From the NCBI GenBank assembly GCA_031264825.1, contig JAISDL010000131.1, positions 1-15,518 on the forward strand: a stretch of 15,518 nt of DNA, given 5' to 3'. Positions 15,084-15,518 of the stretch are shown here, piece by piece. Under the pieces are notes generated by a model. That model worked only from the letters and a program-made list of their open reading frames with translations. It did no database searches and was not told the origin of the DNA. A program made the position numbers and the translations under genes. This DNA comes from Accumulibacter sp. GTDB lineage: Bacteria; Pseudomonadota; Gammaproteobacteria; Burkholderiales; Rhodocyclaceae. Each line of letters opens with the position of its first letter. Positions within the stretch are counted from its first letter, which is position 1.

Positions 15084-15235
15084 TATTGACCTCCTTTGCT
15101 TGAAACCGCCTGCCCCGTATGCGAAGCCGCTTGGCGGATACCTTCACGCGGCATCACGACGAGTCGCAAGCGATATAGTATGAACTTCGGTGATTCGATC
15201 GACAACTTTTTGGTTTCTTCCCATGTGCTTTTCCG
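15084..15235. other. Intergenic stretch between gluQ and the SUKH gene, possible remnant of a toxin tail
   Basis: On the minus strand a frame stays open to a TAA at 15085-15083 that overlaps the SUKH start, ending in HTGQAVSSKGGQ; within this stretch it includes a Met followed by PREGIRQAAS. A second minus frame reads KVVDRITEVHTISLATRRDAA before stopping. I recognise neither. Both lie outside gluQ in part and look like leftovers rather than whole genes. On the plus strand a TATAGT at 15174-15179 could be a -10 element for gluQ, without a clear -35. Confidence 0.3.
15090..15097 (-). promoter_or_regulatory. Strong ribosome binding site of the SUKH gene
   Basis: AAAGGAGG on the minus strand, 6 bases before the ATG at 15083. 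This is the best Shine-Dalgarno match in the window. It would also encode Lys-Gly-Gly at the end of the upstream open frame that stops at 15083. Confidence 0.7.
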
Positions 15236-15518
15236 ATGCCCCTTCCTGAACTTTTGACTGGCGTTGAGGCGCGCGCTCCTTACCGGGGGCGTTTCGCGCC
15301 GTCGCCGACCGGCCCTTTGCATTTCGGCTCGCTCGTCGCGGCGCTGGGGAGCTGTCTCGACGCGCGCGCGCAGTGTGGGGCGTGGCTGTTGCGGATCGAA
15401 GACCTGGATCGGGCGCGTGCCGCGCCGGACGCGACGCAGCGCATTCTTCAAACGCTCGAAAGCCTGGGTTTTGAATGGGACGGCGACGCGCTTTGTCAGA
15501 GCGGGCGGATCGACCTGT
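15236..15518 (+). CDS. gluQ: Glutamyl-Q tRNA(Asp) synthetase, N-terminal part
   Basis: The only plus-strand gene, running off the right edge after 94 codons. YRGRFAPSPTGPLHFGSLVAAL carries the class I HIGH-type signature in its HFGS form, and WLLRIEDLDRARA with ATQRILQTLESLGFEWDG follows as in GluQRS. This glutamyl-tRNA synthetase paralogue lacks an anticodon-binding domain and attaches glutamate to the queuosine at position 34 of tRNA(Asp). A full-length glutamyl-tRNA synthetase is an alternative, but the opening matches GluQRS better, in particular the short N-terminus and the LGSCLDARA stretch. The start ATG at 15236 gives a short MPLPELLTGVEARAP leader before the conserved block. Confidence 0.9.
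   Translation, partial: MPLPELLTGVEARAPYRGRFAPSPTGPLHFGSLVAALGSCLDARAQCGAWLLRIEDLDRARAAPDATQRILQTLESLGFEWDGDALCQSGRIDL

Noticed and set aside
1..15518. CRISPR arrays, rRNA or tRNA genes and insertion sequences with transposase.
   Set aside because: No regularly spaced repeats, no rRNA or tRNA structure and no transposase were found by reading; absence is by inspection only.

Overview
The window reads as a piece of a betaproteobacterial chromosome. It is GC-rich, and the dCTP deaminase, the MetX-MetW-AmpG trio, the proteobacterial-type GshA next to GshB, and PtsH-PtsI all have the sequence character and neighbour relations I associate with Betaproteobacteria. The lineage is inferred from protein similarity recalled from memory, not from a search.

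Thirteen of the fourteen genes run on the minus strand; only the last, gluQ, runs on the plus strand. Reading down the coordinates on the minus strand: a low-GC SUKH-family immunity gene (15083-14601); dcd (dCTP deaminase) and an AdiA-like Orn/Lys/Arg decarboxylase (14182-11351); an intergenic region with hairpins (11350-11064); a solitary N6-adenine DNA methyltransferase (11063-9774); the glutathione pathway gshA-gshB, overlapping apbE (9729-6483); an intergenic region with a long imperfect inverted repeat; ptsH-ptsI (6303-4276); metX-metW-ampG with ATGA-type overlaps (4202-1145); and then one open frame that starts as a SMUG1-type uracil-DNA glycosylase and continues with no stop codon into the HD nuclease domain of CRISPR Cas3 (1139 to the window edge). 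GluQ (glutamyl-Q tRNA(Asp) synthetase) starts at 15236 and runs off the right edge.

Most of the window is core metabolism: methionine synthesis, glutathione synthesis, the phosphotransferase phosphorelay, flavinylation, dUTP supply and polyamine or acid-stress decarboxylation. The accessory parts are at the edges. At the left is the UDG-Cas3 junction, which marks the edge of a type I CRISPR-Cas locus lying outside the window. At the right is the SUKH immunity gene, wedged between gluQ and dcd without a visible toxin. The single most unusual signal is the in-frame UDG-Cas3 continuity, which is either a real fusion, a stop-loss junction made when the cas locus arrived, or a sequence error. Secondary points of interest are a probable non-canonical or mis-set start of metX, the 110-base inverted repeat upstream of ptsH, and the orphan immunity gene with its translationally coupled upstream remnant.
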